This document shows, in pieces, positions 6,710-15,730 of a DNA stretch of 28,095 bases. Below the pieces are notes generated by a model. That model did no database searches. It saw only the letters and a program-made list of their open reading frames with translations, and had not been told where the DNA came from. The translations under genes were made by a program, and so were the position numbers. The stretch is taken from the NCBI GenBank assembly GCA_965366835.1, contig CBDUGF010000037.1, positions 1 through 28,095 of the forward strand, read 5' to 3'. Origin of the DNA: JAKGBX01 sp965366835 (GTDB lineage Bacteria > Pseudomonadota > Alphaproteobacteria > Rhodobacterales > Rhodobacteraceae). Position 1 is the stretch's first letter. Each line of letters starts with the position of its first letter.

Positions 6710-7615
6710 ATGACCACTCGCTGCGGCTTTGTCGCCCTGATCGGAGAGCCCAACGCGGGCAAGTCGACTCTCACCAATCACATGGTGGGCGCCAAGGTCT
6801 CCATCGTGACCCACAAGGTGCAGACCACCCGCGCGCGCATCCGCGGCGTCGCGCTCGAAGGCGAGGCCCAATTGGTCTTCGTCGACACCCCCGGCCTGTT
6901 CCGCCCGCGCCGCCGGCTCGATCGCGCCATGGTCGCCGCAGCCTGGGGCGGCGCCGCCGACGCCGATATCATCGTGCTATTGATCGAGGCCCATCGCGGC
7001 ATCACCGAAGGCGTCGAGAAGATCCTCGAAGGTCTCGCCGAAATGCCCGAAGGCCGCACCATCGCGCTCGCCATCAACAAGATCGACAGGGTCGAGGCGC
7101 CCAAGCTCCTGAGCCTCGCCAAGGACATGAACGAGCGCTTTCCGTTTGCCGAAACCTTCATGATATCCGCCGAAAAAGGCCATGGCGTCAAAGACTTGCG
7201 CGCCTGGCTCGCGGCCCGTCTGCCGGAGGGTCCGTGGCTCTACCCCGAAGACCAGATCGCCGATCTTCCGCTGCGCATGATCGCCGCCGAGATCACCCGC
7301 GAAAAGCTCACCCTGCGCCTGCATCAGGAACTGCCCTACCAGCTCACCGTCGAAACCGAGAGCTGGGAAGAACGCAAGGACGGCTCGGCCCGGATCGACC
7401 AGATCATCTATGTCATGCGCGACGGCCACAAGGGCATCGTGCTGGGCAAGAAGGGCGAAACCATCAAGGCGATCTCGACCCTGGCGCGCGCCGAACTGGA
7501 AGAGTTTCTCGGCCGCAAGATCCACCTTTTTCTTCAGGTCAAGGTCCGCCCCAACTGGCTGGAAGAGAGCGAACGCTACTCCGAAATGGGCCTCGATTTC
7601 AAAGATGGCAACTGA
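6710..7615 (+). CDS. era: Ribosome-assembly GTPase Era
   Basis: A 301-residue GTPase that binds the 3' end of 16S rRNA and helps mature the small ribosomal subunit. GTPase motifs are G1 GEPNAGKS (12-19), G3 DTPG (59-62), G4 NKID (123-126) and G5 SAEKGHG. The C-terminal KH domain includes IIYVMRDGHKGIVLGKKGET with the G-x-x-G loop GKKG. ATG 6710 gives MTTRCGFVALIGEPNAG, as in relatives; the open frame extends far upstream into rnc and is not real there. The start has no obvious strong ribosome site (AAGCCCCCC). A gene-end motif starts eight bases after the stop. Confidence 0.97.
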   Translation: MTTRCGFVALIGEPNAGKSTLTNHMVGAKVSIVTHKVQTTRARIRGVALEGEAQLVFVDTPGLFRPRRRLDRAMVAAAWGGAADADIIVLLIEAHRGITEGVEKILEGLAEMPEGRTIALAINKIDRVEAPKLLSLAKDMNERFPFAETFMISAEKGHGVKDLRAWLAARLPEGPWLYPEDQIADLPLRMIAAEITREKLTLRLHQELPYQLTVETESWEERKDGSARIDQIIYVMRDGHKGIVLGKKGETIKAISTLARAELEEFLGRKIHLFLQVKVRPNWLEESERYSEMGLDFKDGN

Positions 7616-7622
7616 TCCGCCG

Positions 7623-7651
7623 CTTCATCTTGCCCCCAGTATCCCCGCCGG
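7623..7651 (+). repeat. Gene-end motif copy D (CTTCATCTTGCC type)
   Basis: CTTCATCTTGCC (7623-7634) followed by CCCAGTATCCCCGCCGG, starting eight bases after the era stop codon. It matches copy C at 25580 in its first 12 bases and is related to copies A and B. Confidence 0.65.
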
Positions 7652-7687
7652 AGGCTCCGACGCCACCGATCAACGCAGGGTCAAACA

Positions 7688-8020
7688 ATGAGTCGCCTCA
7701 CCGCACAATTCTGGGTCCACGCCTATCTCGCCCGCCTGCGGCTCAACGATATCCCGGCCTTCGTCACCGCCCATGGCGATGACACCGCCGGCGCCGTCCT
7801 GGTCAAGCTCAACACGCTCGATGGCCAGGCCAGGGCCTTCCACCGCACCTTCGATCTGATAACCGGCGCGCGCAAATGGGATCAACTCGCTGAAGGCGCC
7901 GAACAAGACGTCGACCGCTCGATCGTCAAGCAGCGCAGCTTCGATCCCGATCTCTGGGTGATCGAGGTCGAAGACCGCCATGGTCGCCATCTCCTCGACG
8001 AACCCGGCCTGTCCGAATAG
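7688..8020 (+). CDS. DUF1491 family protein
   Basis: A 110-residue soluble protein of the DUF1491 family, common in alphaproteobacteria and of unknown function. The typical N-terminus SRLTAQFWVHAYLARLRLNDIPAFVTAHGD is followed by a beta-rich middle (AGAVLVKLNTLDG) and a tail ending WVIEVEDRHGRHLLDEPGL. No catalytic residues or membrane segments stand out. Start ATG 7688 has AGGG about eight bases upstream. The family often lies between era and recO; here recO does not follow, and instead a fatty-acid operon starts 165 bases later. Confidence 0.88.
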   Translation: MSRLTAQFWVHAYLARLRLNDIPAFVTAHGDDTAGAVLVKLNTLDGQARAFHRTFDLITGARKWDQLAEGAEQDVDRSIVKQRSFDPDLWVIEVEDRHGRHLLDEPGLSE

Positions 8021-8056
8021 CCCGGCCTCACCCTGCGCCCCCTGGTGCCATAACGC

Positions 8057-8077
8057 CGCGTCATAACCGATGACGCG
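8057..8077. promoter_or_regulatory. Inverted repeat upstream of the beta-oxidation operon
   Basis: CGCGTCAT (8057-8064), a five-base loop, then ATGACGCG (8070-8077): a perfect 8-base dyad. It sits 37 bases after the DUF1491 stop and 24 bases before the candidate -35 at 8101. With no T tract it looks more like an operator than a terminator. Confidence 0.5.
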
Positions 8078-8100
8078 ACGACGTTTGCCCACCACGCCTG

Positions 8101-8130
8101 TTGCCCCGACGGCACCGCAAGAGGCATAGT
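8101..8130 (+). promoter_or_regulatory. Candidate promoter of the beta-oxidation operon
   Basis: TTGCCC (8101-8106) and CATAGT (8125-8130), 18-base spacing. The predicted start is at about 8137, directly before the hairpin at 8138. Confidence 0.35.
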
Positions 8131-8137
8131 AGAGCGC

Positions 8138-8157
8138 GTGCCGGGATTGCCCGGCAC
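8138..8157 (+). promoter_or_regulatory. Leader hairpin or operator
   Basis: GTGCCGGG (8138-8145), loop ATTG, CCCGGCAC (8150-8157). This perfect 8-base stem would lie at the very 5' end of the operon's mRNA, or overlap the initiation site as an operator. There is no T tract, so it is unlikely to be a terminator. Confidence 0.5.
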
Positions 8158-8184
8158 CGGGAGGAACATCAGGGAATTCGAAAC

Positions 8185-10299
8185 ATGAGCGATCAGGTCA
8201 CTCTCACGCGCGATGGCGACATCGCCATCGTCACCGTCAACAACCCGCCGGTCAACGCACTGGGCACCGCCGTGCGCCAGGGGCTGTTCAAGGCGATGGA
8301 GGAGGTCGACGCTGACGCGGGCATCGAGGCCGCCATCATCATCGGCGCAGGGCGCACCTTCCCCGCCGGTGCCGACATCCGCGAATTCGACCAGGCGCCG
8401 CAGCCGCCGGCGCTCTGGGAGGTCTGCACCCGTATCGAAGAGACCACCAAACCCGTCATCGCCGCGCTCCATGGCACAGCCCTTGGCGGCGGCCTGGAAA
8501 TCTCGCTCGGCGCGCATTATCGCATCGCCGATCCCAAGGGCCGGGTCGGCCTGCCCGAAGTGCTGATCGGCGTCATGCCCGGCGCCGGCGGCACCATCCG
8601 CCTGCCCCGCGTCGCCGGCATCGCTCCGGCGCTCGAAATCATGATCAGCGGCCGCCAGGTCGGCGCGCAGGAGGCGCTCTCGCTCGGCATCATCGACCGT
8701 CTGGCCGAGACCGACCTGCTTGACGACGCCAAGAGTTTCGCCCGCGAACTGATTGCCCAGGGCAAAGGCCCGCGCAAGACCTCCGAGCGCTCCGAAGGTC
8801 TGGGAACCGACGCCGAAAACCGCGCCGCGCTTCAGGCCGCCCGCGATGGGATCGTGAAAAAGGCCCGCGGCCTCTTCGCCCCCGCCAAAATGGTCGAGTC
8901 GATGGAATATTCGCTCGGTCACAGCCTGCACGAGGCCTCGATCCATGAACGCGATGCCTTCATGTCCTGCCTCGGCACGCCGCAGCAGCAAGGCCTCAAC
9001 CATGCCTTCTTCGCCGAACGCGCCTCCGCCAAGGTGCCGGAAAACGGCCGCGCCGACCCGCGACCGCTCGAAAAGATCGGCGTCATCGGCGGCGGCACCA
9101 TGGGCGCGGGTATCGCCGTGGCGGCGCTCAATGCCGGCCTCTCGGTCACCATGGTGGAACGCGACGACGAAAGCATCGCGCGCGGTATCCAGAACGTCGA
9201 AAAGGTCTATGCCCGCGACGTCGAGAAGGGCCGCAAGACCGAGGCCCAGAAAGCCGCTATCATGGCGCGCTACACGCCCAGCACCTCCTATGACGACCTG
9301 TCGGATGCCGACCTCATCATCGAAGCCGTGTTCGAGAACATGGAGGTGAAGAAAGAGGTGTTCGCCATCCTCGACAAGGTCGCCAAGCCAGGCGCCGTGC
9401 TGGCCTCCAACACCTCCTATCTCAACATCGACGAGATCGCCTCGGCCACATCGCGGCCCGAGGACGTGATCGGCCTGCATTTCTTCTCGCCGGCCAATAT
9501 CATGCGGCTTCTGGAAATCGTGATCCCGTCAAACGCCGCCGACGATGCCATCGCCACCGGCTTCGATCTGGCCAAGAAGATGAAGAAGGTGCCGGTCCGT
9601 GCCGGTCTCTGCGACGGCTTCATCGGCAATCGCATCCTTGCCAAATACGCCACCTCGGCGGCCTACATGGTCGAAGACGGCGCCTCGCCCTACGAGATCG
9701 ACGCCGCGCTGGTGAAATTCGGCTATCCCATGGGCATCCATGCCATGGGCGATCTCGCCGGGCTCGATATCGGCTGGGCCAACCGCAAGAACAACGCCGC
9801 CAAACGCACCAATGACGATCGCTACAACGGCACCATCGCCGACCGGATCTGCGAGCAGGGCTGGTTCGGCCAGAAGACCGGCAAGGGCTGGTATGTCTAC
9901 GCCGAAGGCGACCGCCGCGGCACCCCCAATCCCGAGGTCGACAAGATCATCGACAAGGCCCGCGCCGATCTTGGCATCACGCCCCGCGCCTTCTCCGAGG
10001 AGGAAATCATCCGCCGCTACCTTGCCGCGATGATCAATGAAGGCGCCAAGGTGCTGGAAGAGGGCATCGCGCTCAAACCCAGCGATATCGACGTCACCTT
10101 CCTGTTCGGCTATGGCTTCCCGCGCTATCGCGGCGGCCCGATGAAATATGCCGACATGTACGGGCTCGACAACGTGCTCTCCGACCTGCGCGAATTTGCC
10201 AAGGAAGACCCGAAGTTCTGGAAACCCGCGCAATTGCTCGTCGACATGGTCGAAAAGGGCGAAACCTTCGATGATCTCAACAAACGCGCCGCTGGCTGA
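8185..10299 (+). CDS. Fused enoyl-CoA hydratase / 3-hydroxyacyl-CoA dehydrogenase
   Basis: A 704-residue bifunctional beta-oxidation enzyme that hydrates trans-2-enoyl-CoA and then oxidises the 3-hydroxyacyl-CoA with NAD. The N-terminal crotonase domain (about 1-190) has GTALGGGLEISLGAHYRIAD and the catalytic glutamate E125 in GLPEVLIGVMPGAGG. The NAD-binding domain starts at about 296 with IGVIGGGTMGAGIAV. The dehydrogenase histidine is H432 in GLHFFSPANIM, and two C-terminal 3HCDH domains follow, ending FGYGFPRYRGGP. ATG 8185 has AGGGAA upstream. It is the first gene of an operon: the next starts 12 bases later and encodes one of two unlike acyl-CoA dehydrogenase subunits. This order matches pimF-pimC-pimD of dicarboxylate degradation. 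FadJ- or FadB-like use on ordinary fatty acids is the alternative. Confidence 0.93.
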   Translation: MSDQVTLTRDGDIAIVTVNNPPVNALGTAVRQGLFKAMEEVDADAGIEAAIIIGAGRTFPAGADIREFDQAPQPPALWEVCTRIEETTKPVIAALHGTALGGGLEISLGAHYRIADPKGRVGLPEVLIGVMPGAGGTIRLPRVAGIAPALEIMISGRQVGAQEALSLGIIDRLAETDLLDDAKSFARELIAQGKGPRKTSERSEGLGTDAENRAALQAARDGIVKKARGLFAPAKMVESMEYSLGHSLHEASIHERDAFMSCLGTPQQQGLNHAFFAERASAKVPENGRADPRPLEKIGVIGGGTMGAGIAVAALNAGLSVTMVERDDESIARGIQNVEKVYARDVEKGRKTEAQKAAIMARYTPSTSYDDLSDADLIIEAVFENMEVKKEVFAILDKVAKPGAVLASNTSYLNIDEIASATSRPEDVIGLHFFSPANIMRLLEIVIPSNAADDAIATGFDLAKKMKKVPVRAGLCDGFIGNRILAKYATSAAYMVEDGASPYEIDAALVKFGYPMGIHAMGDLAGLDIGWANRKNNAAKRTNDDRYNGTIADRICEQGWFGQKTGKGWYVYAEGDRRGTPNPEVDKIIDKARADLGITPRAFSEEEIIRRYLAAMINEGAKVLEEGIALKPSDIDVTFLFGYGFPRYRGGPMKYADMYGLDNVLSDLREFAKEDPKFWKPAQLLVDMVEKGETFDDLNKRAAG

Positions 10300-10311
10300 G
10301 GAGGCTGCATC

Positions 10312-11508
<1,197 letters not shown>

Positions 11509-11522
11509 AGGGGAAACACGAC

Positions 11523-12614
11523 ATGGACTTTACCCACACCGATACCCGCCGGATGCTCGCCGACACCATCGAGCGCTATCTGCGTGACAAATACCCGCTC
11601 GCGCCGCGCGTCGAAGCCGGCAACACCGCCCCCGGCTTTCAGCCCGCGCATTACGAAGGCCTCGCCGAACTGGGCGTGATCGCCGCGCTCTTCCCCGAGG
11701 ATCAGGGCGGATTCGGCGGCGATGGTTTCGATATCGCCGTGGTGTTCGAAGAACTGGGCAAGCGGCTGGTCAACGAACCGGTGCTCGACAACGCGCTGGT
11801 GCCCGGCCCAATCCTCGCCGCCGCGGGCAAGACGGACGCCGTGGAAGAGATCATCGCCGGGACCGCGCGCTATGCGCTCGCCGCCGAAGAGCCCCAGGCG
11901 CTCTACGATCTCGGCGAGGTCGAAACCAAGGCGGTAAAATCCGGCGACGGCTACGCCCTCAGCGGCACCAAATCGGTGGTCAAGTACGCCTCCGGCTGCG
12001 CCGGCTTCATCGTCTCGGCACGCACCGATGCGGGGGGCATTGCGCTCTTCCTCGTCGCGCCCGACGCGGTCGAGCTGCGCGACTACACCACGGTGGATGG
12101 CGGACAGGCCTCCGAGATCACACTCGATGACGCGCCCGGCGAATTGCTGGTGGAAGACGGCGCCGCCGCGCTCGATGCAGCCTCGGGGCGCGCCGCGCTC
12201 GCGCTCTCGGCCGAGGCGCTCGGCATCATGGCGACGATCCGCGAGATGACCATCGACTACCTGCGCCAGCGCAAGCAATTCGGCGTGCCGATCGGCAAGT
12301 TTCAGGCCCTGCAACACCGCATGGCGGAAATGCTGCTCGAGATCGAACAGGCGCGCTCGGCAGTGATCAACGCCGCCGCCGCGCTGGAAAAGCCCCAACC
12401 CGAACGCGACCGCATTCTGGCCGCCACCAAATATTCGATCGGTCGCATCGGCCGCCTGGTGGCTGAGGAATCGATCCAGATGCATGGCGGCATCGGCATG
12501 ACCTGGGAATACGATCTTGGCCACTATGCCAAGCGGCTGATCCTGATCGACCATGAATGGGGCGACCAGGACTTCCACCTGGCCCGCTTCATCGAACTGG
12601 GCCGCGTCGCATAA
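11523..12614 (+). CDS. Acyl-CoA dehydrogenase, partner subunit, PimD-like
   Basis: A 363-residue acyl-CoA dehydrogenase homologue. Fold signatures are present: FPEDQGGFGGDGFD, the C-terminal FAD-contact helix RQKQFGVPIGKFQALQHRMAEM and ESIQMHGGIGMTWEYDLGHYAKRL. Neither known base position is filled: the region equivalent to E244 of the upstream subunit reads ASGRAALAL (from A220), and the YEGT-like C-terminal motif is absent (the protein ends DQDFHLARFIELGRVA). It is therefore probably the non-catalytic, FAD-sharing subunit of a heteromeric enzyme with the preceding gene. GGGGAAA lies about eight bases before the ATG. It is the last gene of the operon; a hairpin at 12650 follows. Confidence 0.88.
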   Translation: MDFTHTDTRRMLADTIERYLRDKYPLAPRVEAGNTAPGFQPAHYEGLAELGVIAALFPEDQGGFGGDGFDIAVVFEELGKRLVNEPVLDNALVPGPILAAAGKTDAVEEIIAGTARYALAAEEPQALYDLGEVETKAVKSGDGYALSGTKSVVKYASGCAGFIVSARTDAGGIALFLVAPDAVELRDYTTVDGGQASEITLDDAPGELLVEDGAAALDAASGRAALALSAEALGIMATIREMTIDYLRQRKQFGVPIGKFQALQHRMAEMLLEIEQARSAVINAAAALEKPQPERDRILAATKYSIGRIGRLVAEESIQMHGGIGMTWEYDLGHYAKRLILIDHEWGDQDFHLARFIELGRVA

Positions 12615-12649
12615 GGCAAACCGCTCCACGCCGGGCATCGCCACTCCAG

Positions 12650-12667
12650 GGTGCGCTTCAGCGCACC
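12650..12667 (+). terminator. Hairpin after the beta-oxidation operon
   Basis: GGTGCGC (12650-12656), loop TTCA, GCGCACC (12661-12667): a stable 7-base stem 35 bases after the last stop. No T run follows, so it may stabilise the 3' end or act with Rho rather than being an intrinsic terminator. Confidence 0.45.
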
Positions 12668-12750
12668 GTGATTGTGCATGCAGGGCAATTGGCAGACCTT
12701 CGCGATGCATGGCAGACTATTCGGCAGTCCCCCTGCCGAGGAGTCCTGCC

Positions 12751-13428
12751 ATGCTGCGCACATTGAGTCTCGCCGCCTGCATTGCCGTCAGCGCTGTGGC
12801 CGCTGCGGCACAGGTCGCCCCGTCCGCCACCGAACTGGCCGCCTATGACGGCCTGCACCATGCAGCGCATGACGGGAACGTGGATGAAATCCGGCGCCTT
12901 GCCGCGTCCGGCGCCGAGGTGAACGCGCGCGATGGCAGGCAGCGCACTCCCGCCCATGTCGCCGCTTTCGCCTCGCAAGACGACGCCCTGCGCGCCCTGG
13001 CCGAGGCCGGTGCCGACATGAACGCGCTCGACTATCAGGCCTATGATGTCGTCACCATCGCCGCCGTGGCCGACGATCCCGAGCTCATGTCGCTCGCCAT
13101 CGAGTTGGGCAACGATCCCGGCCTCGTCACCAGCCCCTATGACGGCACGGCGCTGATTGCCGCCGCCCATCTCGGCCACGCCGAGGTGGTGCGCCGCCTG
13201 ATTGCCGCAGGGGCGCCGCTCGATCACGTCAACAATCTCGGCTGGACCGCGCTGATCGAAGCGGTGATCCTGGGCGATGGCGGGCCGGATCATCAGGCTT
13301 GCGTCCGGGCGCTTGTAGATGCCGGAGCGGATCAGACGCTGGCCGACCGGACCGGCGCCACACCGCTCGAACTCGCCCGCGCCCGCGGCTATTCGGAAAT
13401 CATCGAAATCCTTGCAACCGATCAATGA
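12751..13428 (+). CDS. Exported ankyrin-repeat protein
   Basis: A 225-residue protein with a signal peptide (MLRTLSLAACIAVSAVAAAAQ, cut around residue 20) and about five ankyrin repeats covering the rest. Examples are DGLHHAAHDGNVDEIRRLAA (33-52), GRQRTPAHVAAFASQDDALR (62-81), DGTALIAAAHLGHAEVVRRL (131-150) and GATPLELARARGYSEIIEIL (202-221). Ankyrin repeats bind other proteins, so it is likely a periplasmic adaptor or inhibitor; nothing shows its partner. ATG 12751 has GAGGAG eight bases upstream. The longer open frame starting inside the previous gene is not needed. The FAD oxidoreductase follows after 54 bases. Confidence 0.9.
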   Translation: MLRTLSLAACIAVSAVAAAAQVAPSATELAAYDGLHHAAHDGNVDEIRRLAASGAEVNARDGRQRTPAHVAAFASQDDALRALAEAGADMNALDYQAYDVVTIAAVADDPELMSLAIELGNDPGLVTSPYDGTALIAAAHLGHAEVVRRLIAAGAPLDHVNNLGWTALIEAVILGDGGPDHQACVRALVDAGADQTLADRTGATPLELARARGYSEIIEILATDQ

Positions 13429-13482
13429 TTTGCCTCTCGCCCGGTTTCTGGCAAGGTGCCGGTAACCGAGAGGGAGGCCCCC

Positions 13483-14889
13483 ATGATCGACAAACTCGAA
13501 GCCATCGTCGGCGACGCCCATGTGCTGCGTGGCGCCGACATGGCACGCTACTCGCATGATTTCACCCGGACCTATCAGTGGACTCCGCTGGCCGTGGTGC
13601 GCCCGGCCAATACCGGCGAAGTCTCGCAGATCGTCAAACTGGCCAACGCGACCGGCACGCCGATCGTGCCGGTTTCGGGCAATACCGGCCTGGCGGGCGG
13701 AGCGCAGGCCGAGGGCGCGATCATGCTGTCGCTCGAACGGATGAATGCGATCCGCGAGATTCGCACCGAAGCGCGCCTTGCGGTGGTCGATGCCGGCGTG
13801 GTGCTGGCCAATCTGCGCGCGGCAGCAGAAGAACGTGGCCTGATCTTCCCGCTCACCTTCGGGGCCCAGGGCAGCGCCATGATCGGCGGCAATCTGGCCA
13901 CCAACGCGGGCGGCTCGAACGTGCTGCGCTATGGCAATACCCGCGATCTGGTGCTGGGGGTCGAGGTGGTGCTGCCGACCGGCGAGGTGATGGACCTGAT
14001 GTCGGAACTGCACAAGGACAATTCCGGCTACAACCTCAAGCACCTGCTGATCGGCGCCGAAGGCACGCTCGGCATCATCACCGCCGCGGTGCTGAAGCTG
14101 GTGCCAAAGCCGCGCGCCTATGCCACCGCGATGGTCGCCGTGCCCGCGCTGGACCAGGCGCTGTCGCTGCTCAACCGGTTGCAGGAAGCGACGGGCGGCG
14201 CGGTCGAGGCGTTCGAATACATGCCGCGCGCCTATATCGAGCGCCATCTGGAGGTGATCAAGGGCGCGCGCGAGCCGTTCGAGGCGCATCACGAGGTCAA
14301 CATCCTCGTCGAGGTCGGCGCCACCGCCCCGCGCGATGCCGATCCCGGCCCCGACGGCCAGCCGCCGATCCTGGGCTATTTCGAGAACGTCCTGGCCGGG
14401 ATGTTCGAGACCGGCGAGGTGATCGACGCGGTGGTGGCCCAGAACGAGGCCCAGCGGCGCGAGATGTGGGCCCGGCGCGAAGCCGCCGCCGAAGTCACGC
14501 TGTCGCACCAGCCGATCCAGAACAACGATATCGCGGTGCCGCTCGACAAGGTCGACAGCTTCCTGCGCCAGGCCAACGCGAAGCTCGAGCAGATCGACCC
14601 CGGTGCGCGGCCGATGGTGGTCTCGCATCTCGGCGACGGCAACGTGCATTACGCGGTCTGGCCAAAGAGCCAGGATCCCGAGCGCATGGACCGGATCATG
14701 GAGGCGGTCGAGGAAATCGTGCTCGATCTCGGCGGCAGTTTTTCCGCCGAACATGGCATCGGCATTTCGAAGCTACCGTCGATGGCGCGACGCAAGAACG
14801 CCCAGGCGTTGGCCACCATGCGGGCGATCAAGGCGGCGCTCGATCCCAAGGGGATCCTCAATCCGGGCAAGGTGTTGCCCGGTCTCTGA
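13483..14889 (+). CDS. FAD-linked D-2-hydroxyacid dehydrogenase
   Basis: A 468-residue VAO-family flavoprotein. The FAD-binding domain includes PVSGNTGLAGGAQ and FGAQGSAMIGGNLATNAGGSN, then KDNSGYNLKHLLIGAEGTLG. The FAD-oxidase C-terminal domain holds the metal and substrate motifs VVSHLGDGNVHYAV and SAEHGIGISKLPSM. This pattern is shared by D-2-hydroxyglutarate dehydrogenase, D-lactate dehydrogenase and the GlcD subunit of glycolate oxidase. The single-gene context without glcE/glcF favours a D-2-hydroxyglutarate or D-lactate type enzyme, but the substrate is not fixed. ATG 13483 has AGGGAGG upstream. Its last codon and stop (CTC TGA) form the beginning of a gene-end cassette also found at 21703. 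Confidence 0.9.
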   Translation: MIDKLEAIVGDAHVLRGADMARYSHDFTRTYQWTPLAVVRPANTGEVSQIVKLANATGTPIVPVSGNTGLAGGAQAEGAIMLSLERMNAIREIRTEARLAVVDAGVVLANLRAAAEERGLIFPLTFGAQGSAMIGGNLATNAGGSNVLRYGNTRDLVLGVEVVLPTGEVMDLMSELHKDNSGYNLKHLLIGAEGTLGIITAAVLKLVPKPRAYATAMVAVPALDQALSLLNRLQEATGGAVEAFEYMPRAYIERHLEVIKGAREPFEAHHEVNILVEVGATAPRDADPGPDGQPPILGYFENVLAGMFETGEVIDAVVAQNEAQRREMWARREAAAEVTLSHQPIQNNDIAVPLDKVDSFLRQANAKLEQIDPGARPMVVSHLGDGNVHYAVWPKSQDPERMDRIMEAVEEIVLDLGGSFSAEHGIGISKLPSMARRKNAQALATMRAIKAALDPKGILNPGKVLPGL

Positions 14890-15000
14890 GCGGTTGCGCC
14901 TCGCTTCGCTCGGCCTGATTGAGGGTATGACCTGCGCCAGAATTGCGCGGTTGCTGCTTTTCGCGACTGTTGGAATTGAGTATTTTTGCCAAGAAAAAGG
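14883..15000. repeat. Composite gene-end cassette, copy 1 (includes motif A)
   Basis: The cassette begins with TCTCTGAGCGGTTGCGCC (14883-14900), which includes the stop codon of the FAD gene. TCGCTTCGCTCGGCC follows (14901-14915). It ends with a 25-base block at 14976-15000 (core TATTTTTGCCAAGAAAAAGG), identical to 21855-21879. Read on the minus strand, the last block starts 38 bases after the methyltransferase stop. Confidence 0.75.
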
Positions 15001-15037
15001 AGGAGGTGGCGCATTTCGGCGCGCTGAGCGCAGCAAC

Positions 15038-15676
15038 TCATCGCTTGGTGAAGATGGCGATCGGCCCTTCATCTTCGGCATGCGCGCCGCGCGCCTCGTC
15101 GCCATAAAAGCGCACCCGCTCGAAACGCAGCGCCGCGATCCGGCGCTTCAGGGAGGCGAATTTCGCCTCGAATCCGGCAGCGCGCCAATGCTCGCCATTG
15201 ATCGAGAGCGCGACCAGCCCGCCCGGCGCGACCACACGCAGCACCTCGTCGAGCGCCGCGGGGCCGACATGGCCGTTGGTGAAGGTGCCGGCACTCAAGG
15301 CACTGCCATAAGTGCCATCTTCGACCGGCAGCCGGGCCAGAAGATCGCCTTCGAAGAGGGCGCGGTAGACGCCCTTTTGCGCCGCGATCTCCAGCATCCC
15401 GGGCGAGATATCGGTGCCATCGACCGGCCCGATGCCCAACTTGGCAAGGGCAGCCCCGACCAGCCCGGTTCCGGCTCCGAGATCAAGCACCGGTGGCACC
15501 GGCGATGCCGCAGCAAAGGCTGCCGCCACCCGCTCAGGCAGACGATAATCCATCTCCGTTGCAAAGCCGCTGTCATAGGTTTCGGCCCAGCCGTCATAGT
15601 GGCGTCGGTTGTCCGCCGGGGTTTTCAACCCATAAACCGCGTCGAGATCGTCATTGGCGTCATTGGCATCGCTCAT
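15038..15676 (-). CDS. Class I SAM-dependent methyltransferase
   Basis: A 212-residue cytoplasmic methyltransferase of the seven-stranded Rossmann type. The SAM-binding motif I is VLDLGAGTGLVGAAL (63-77), followed by DGTDISPGMLEIAAQKGVY (motif II) and LRVVAPGGLVALSING (motif IV/V region). The upstream part, YDGWAETYDSGFATEMDYRLPE, resembles the lead-in of small-molecule methyltransferases, so a small substrate is more likely than RNA or protein; no further assignment is possible. The N-terminus starts with a small repeat (SDANDANDD), coded by a tandem GTCATTGGC on the plus strand. ATG 15676 is preferred to an in-frame TTG at 15688. The SnoaL-like gene lies 54 bases upstream on the same strand. 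Confidence 0.87.
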   Translation of the reverse strand: MSDANDANDDLDAVYGLKTPADNRRHYDGWAETYDSGFATEMDYRLPERVAAAFAAASPVPPVLDLGAGTGLVGAALAKLGIGPVDGTDISPGMLEIAAQKGVYRALFEGDLLARLPVEDGTYGSALSAGTFTNGHVGPAALDEVLRVVAPGGLVALSINGEHWRAAGFEAKFASLKRRIAALRFERVRFYGDEARGAHAEDEGPIAIFTKR

Positions 15677-15730
15677 GGCTCCAGCCAAGCAAGTTTCGCG
15701 GCACCGATCAAGCCCGGCGCCAATCCGGCG

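Noticed and set aside
7688..8020. recO expected after era
   Set aside because: The protein here is DUF1491; no RecO-like OB-fold or zinc motif occurs nearby.
7882..9480. 532-codon antisense frame over DUF1491 and the hydratase/dehydrogenase gene
   Set aside because: Crosses two genes and a promoter region; no domain or start signal.
12658..14754. 698-codon antisense frame over the ankyrin and FAD dehydrogenase genes
   Set aside because: Shadow of two well-supported genes; no ribosome site or domain.
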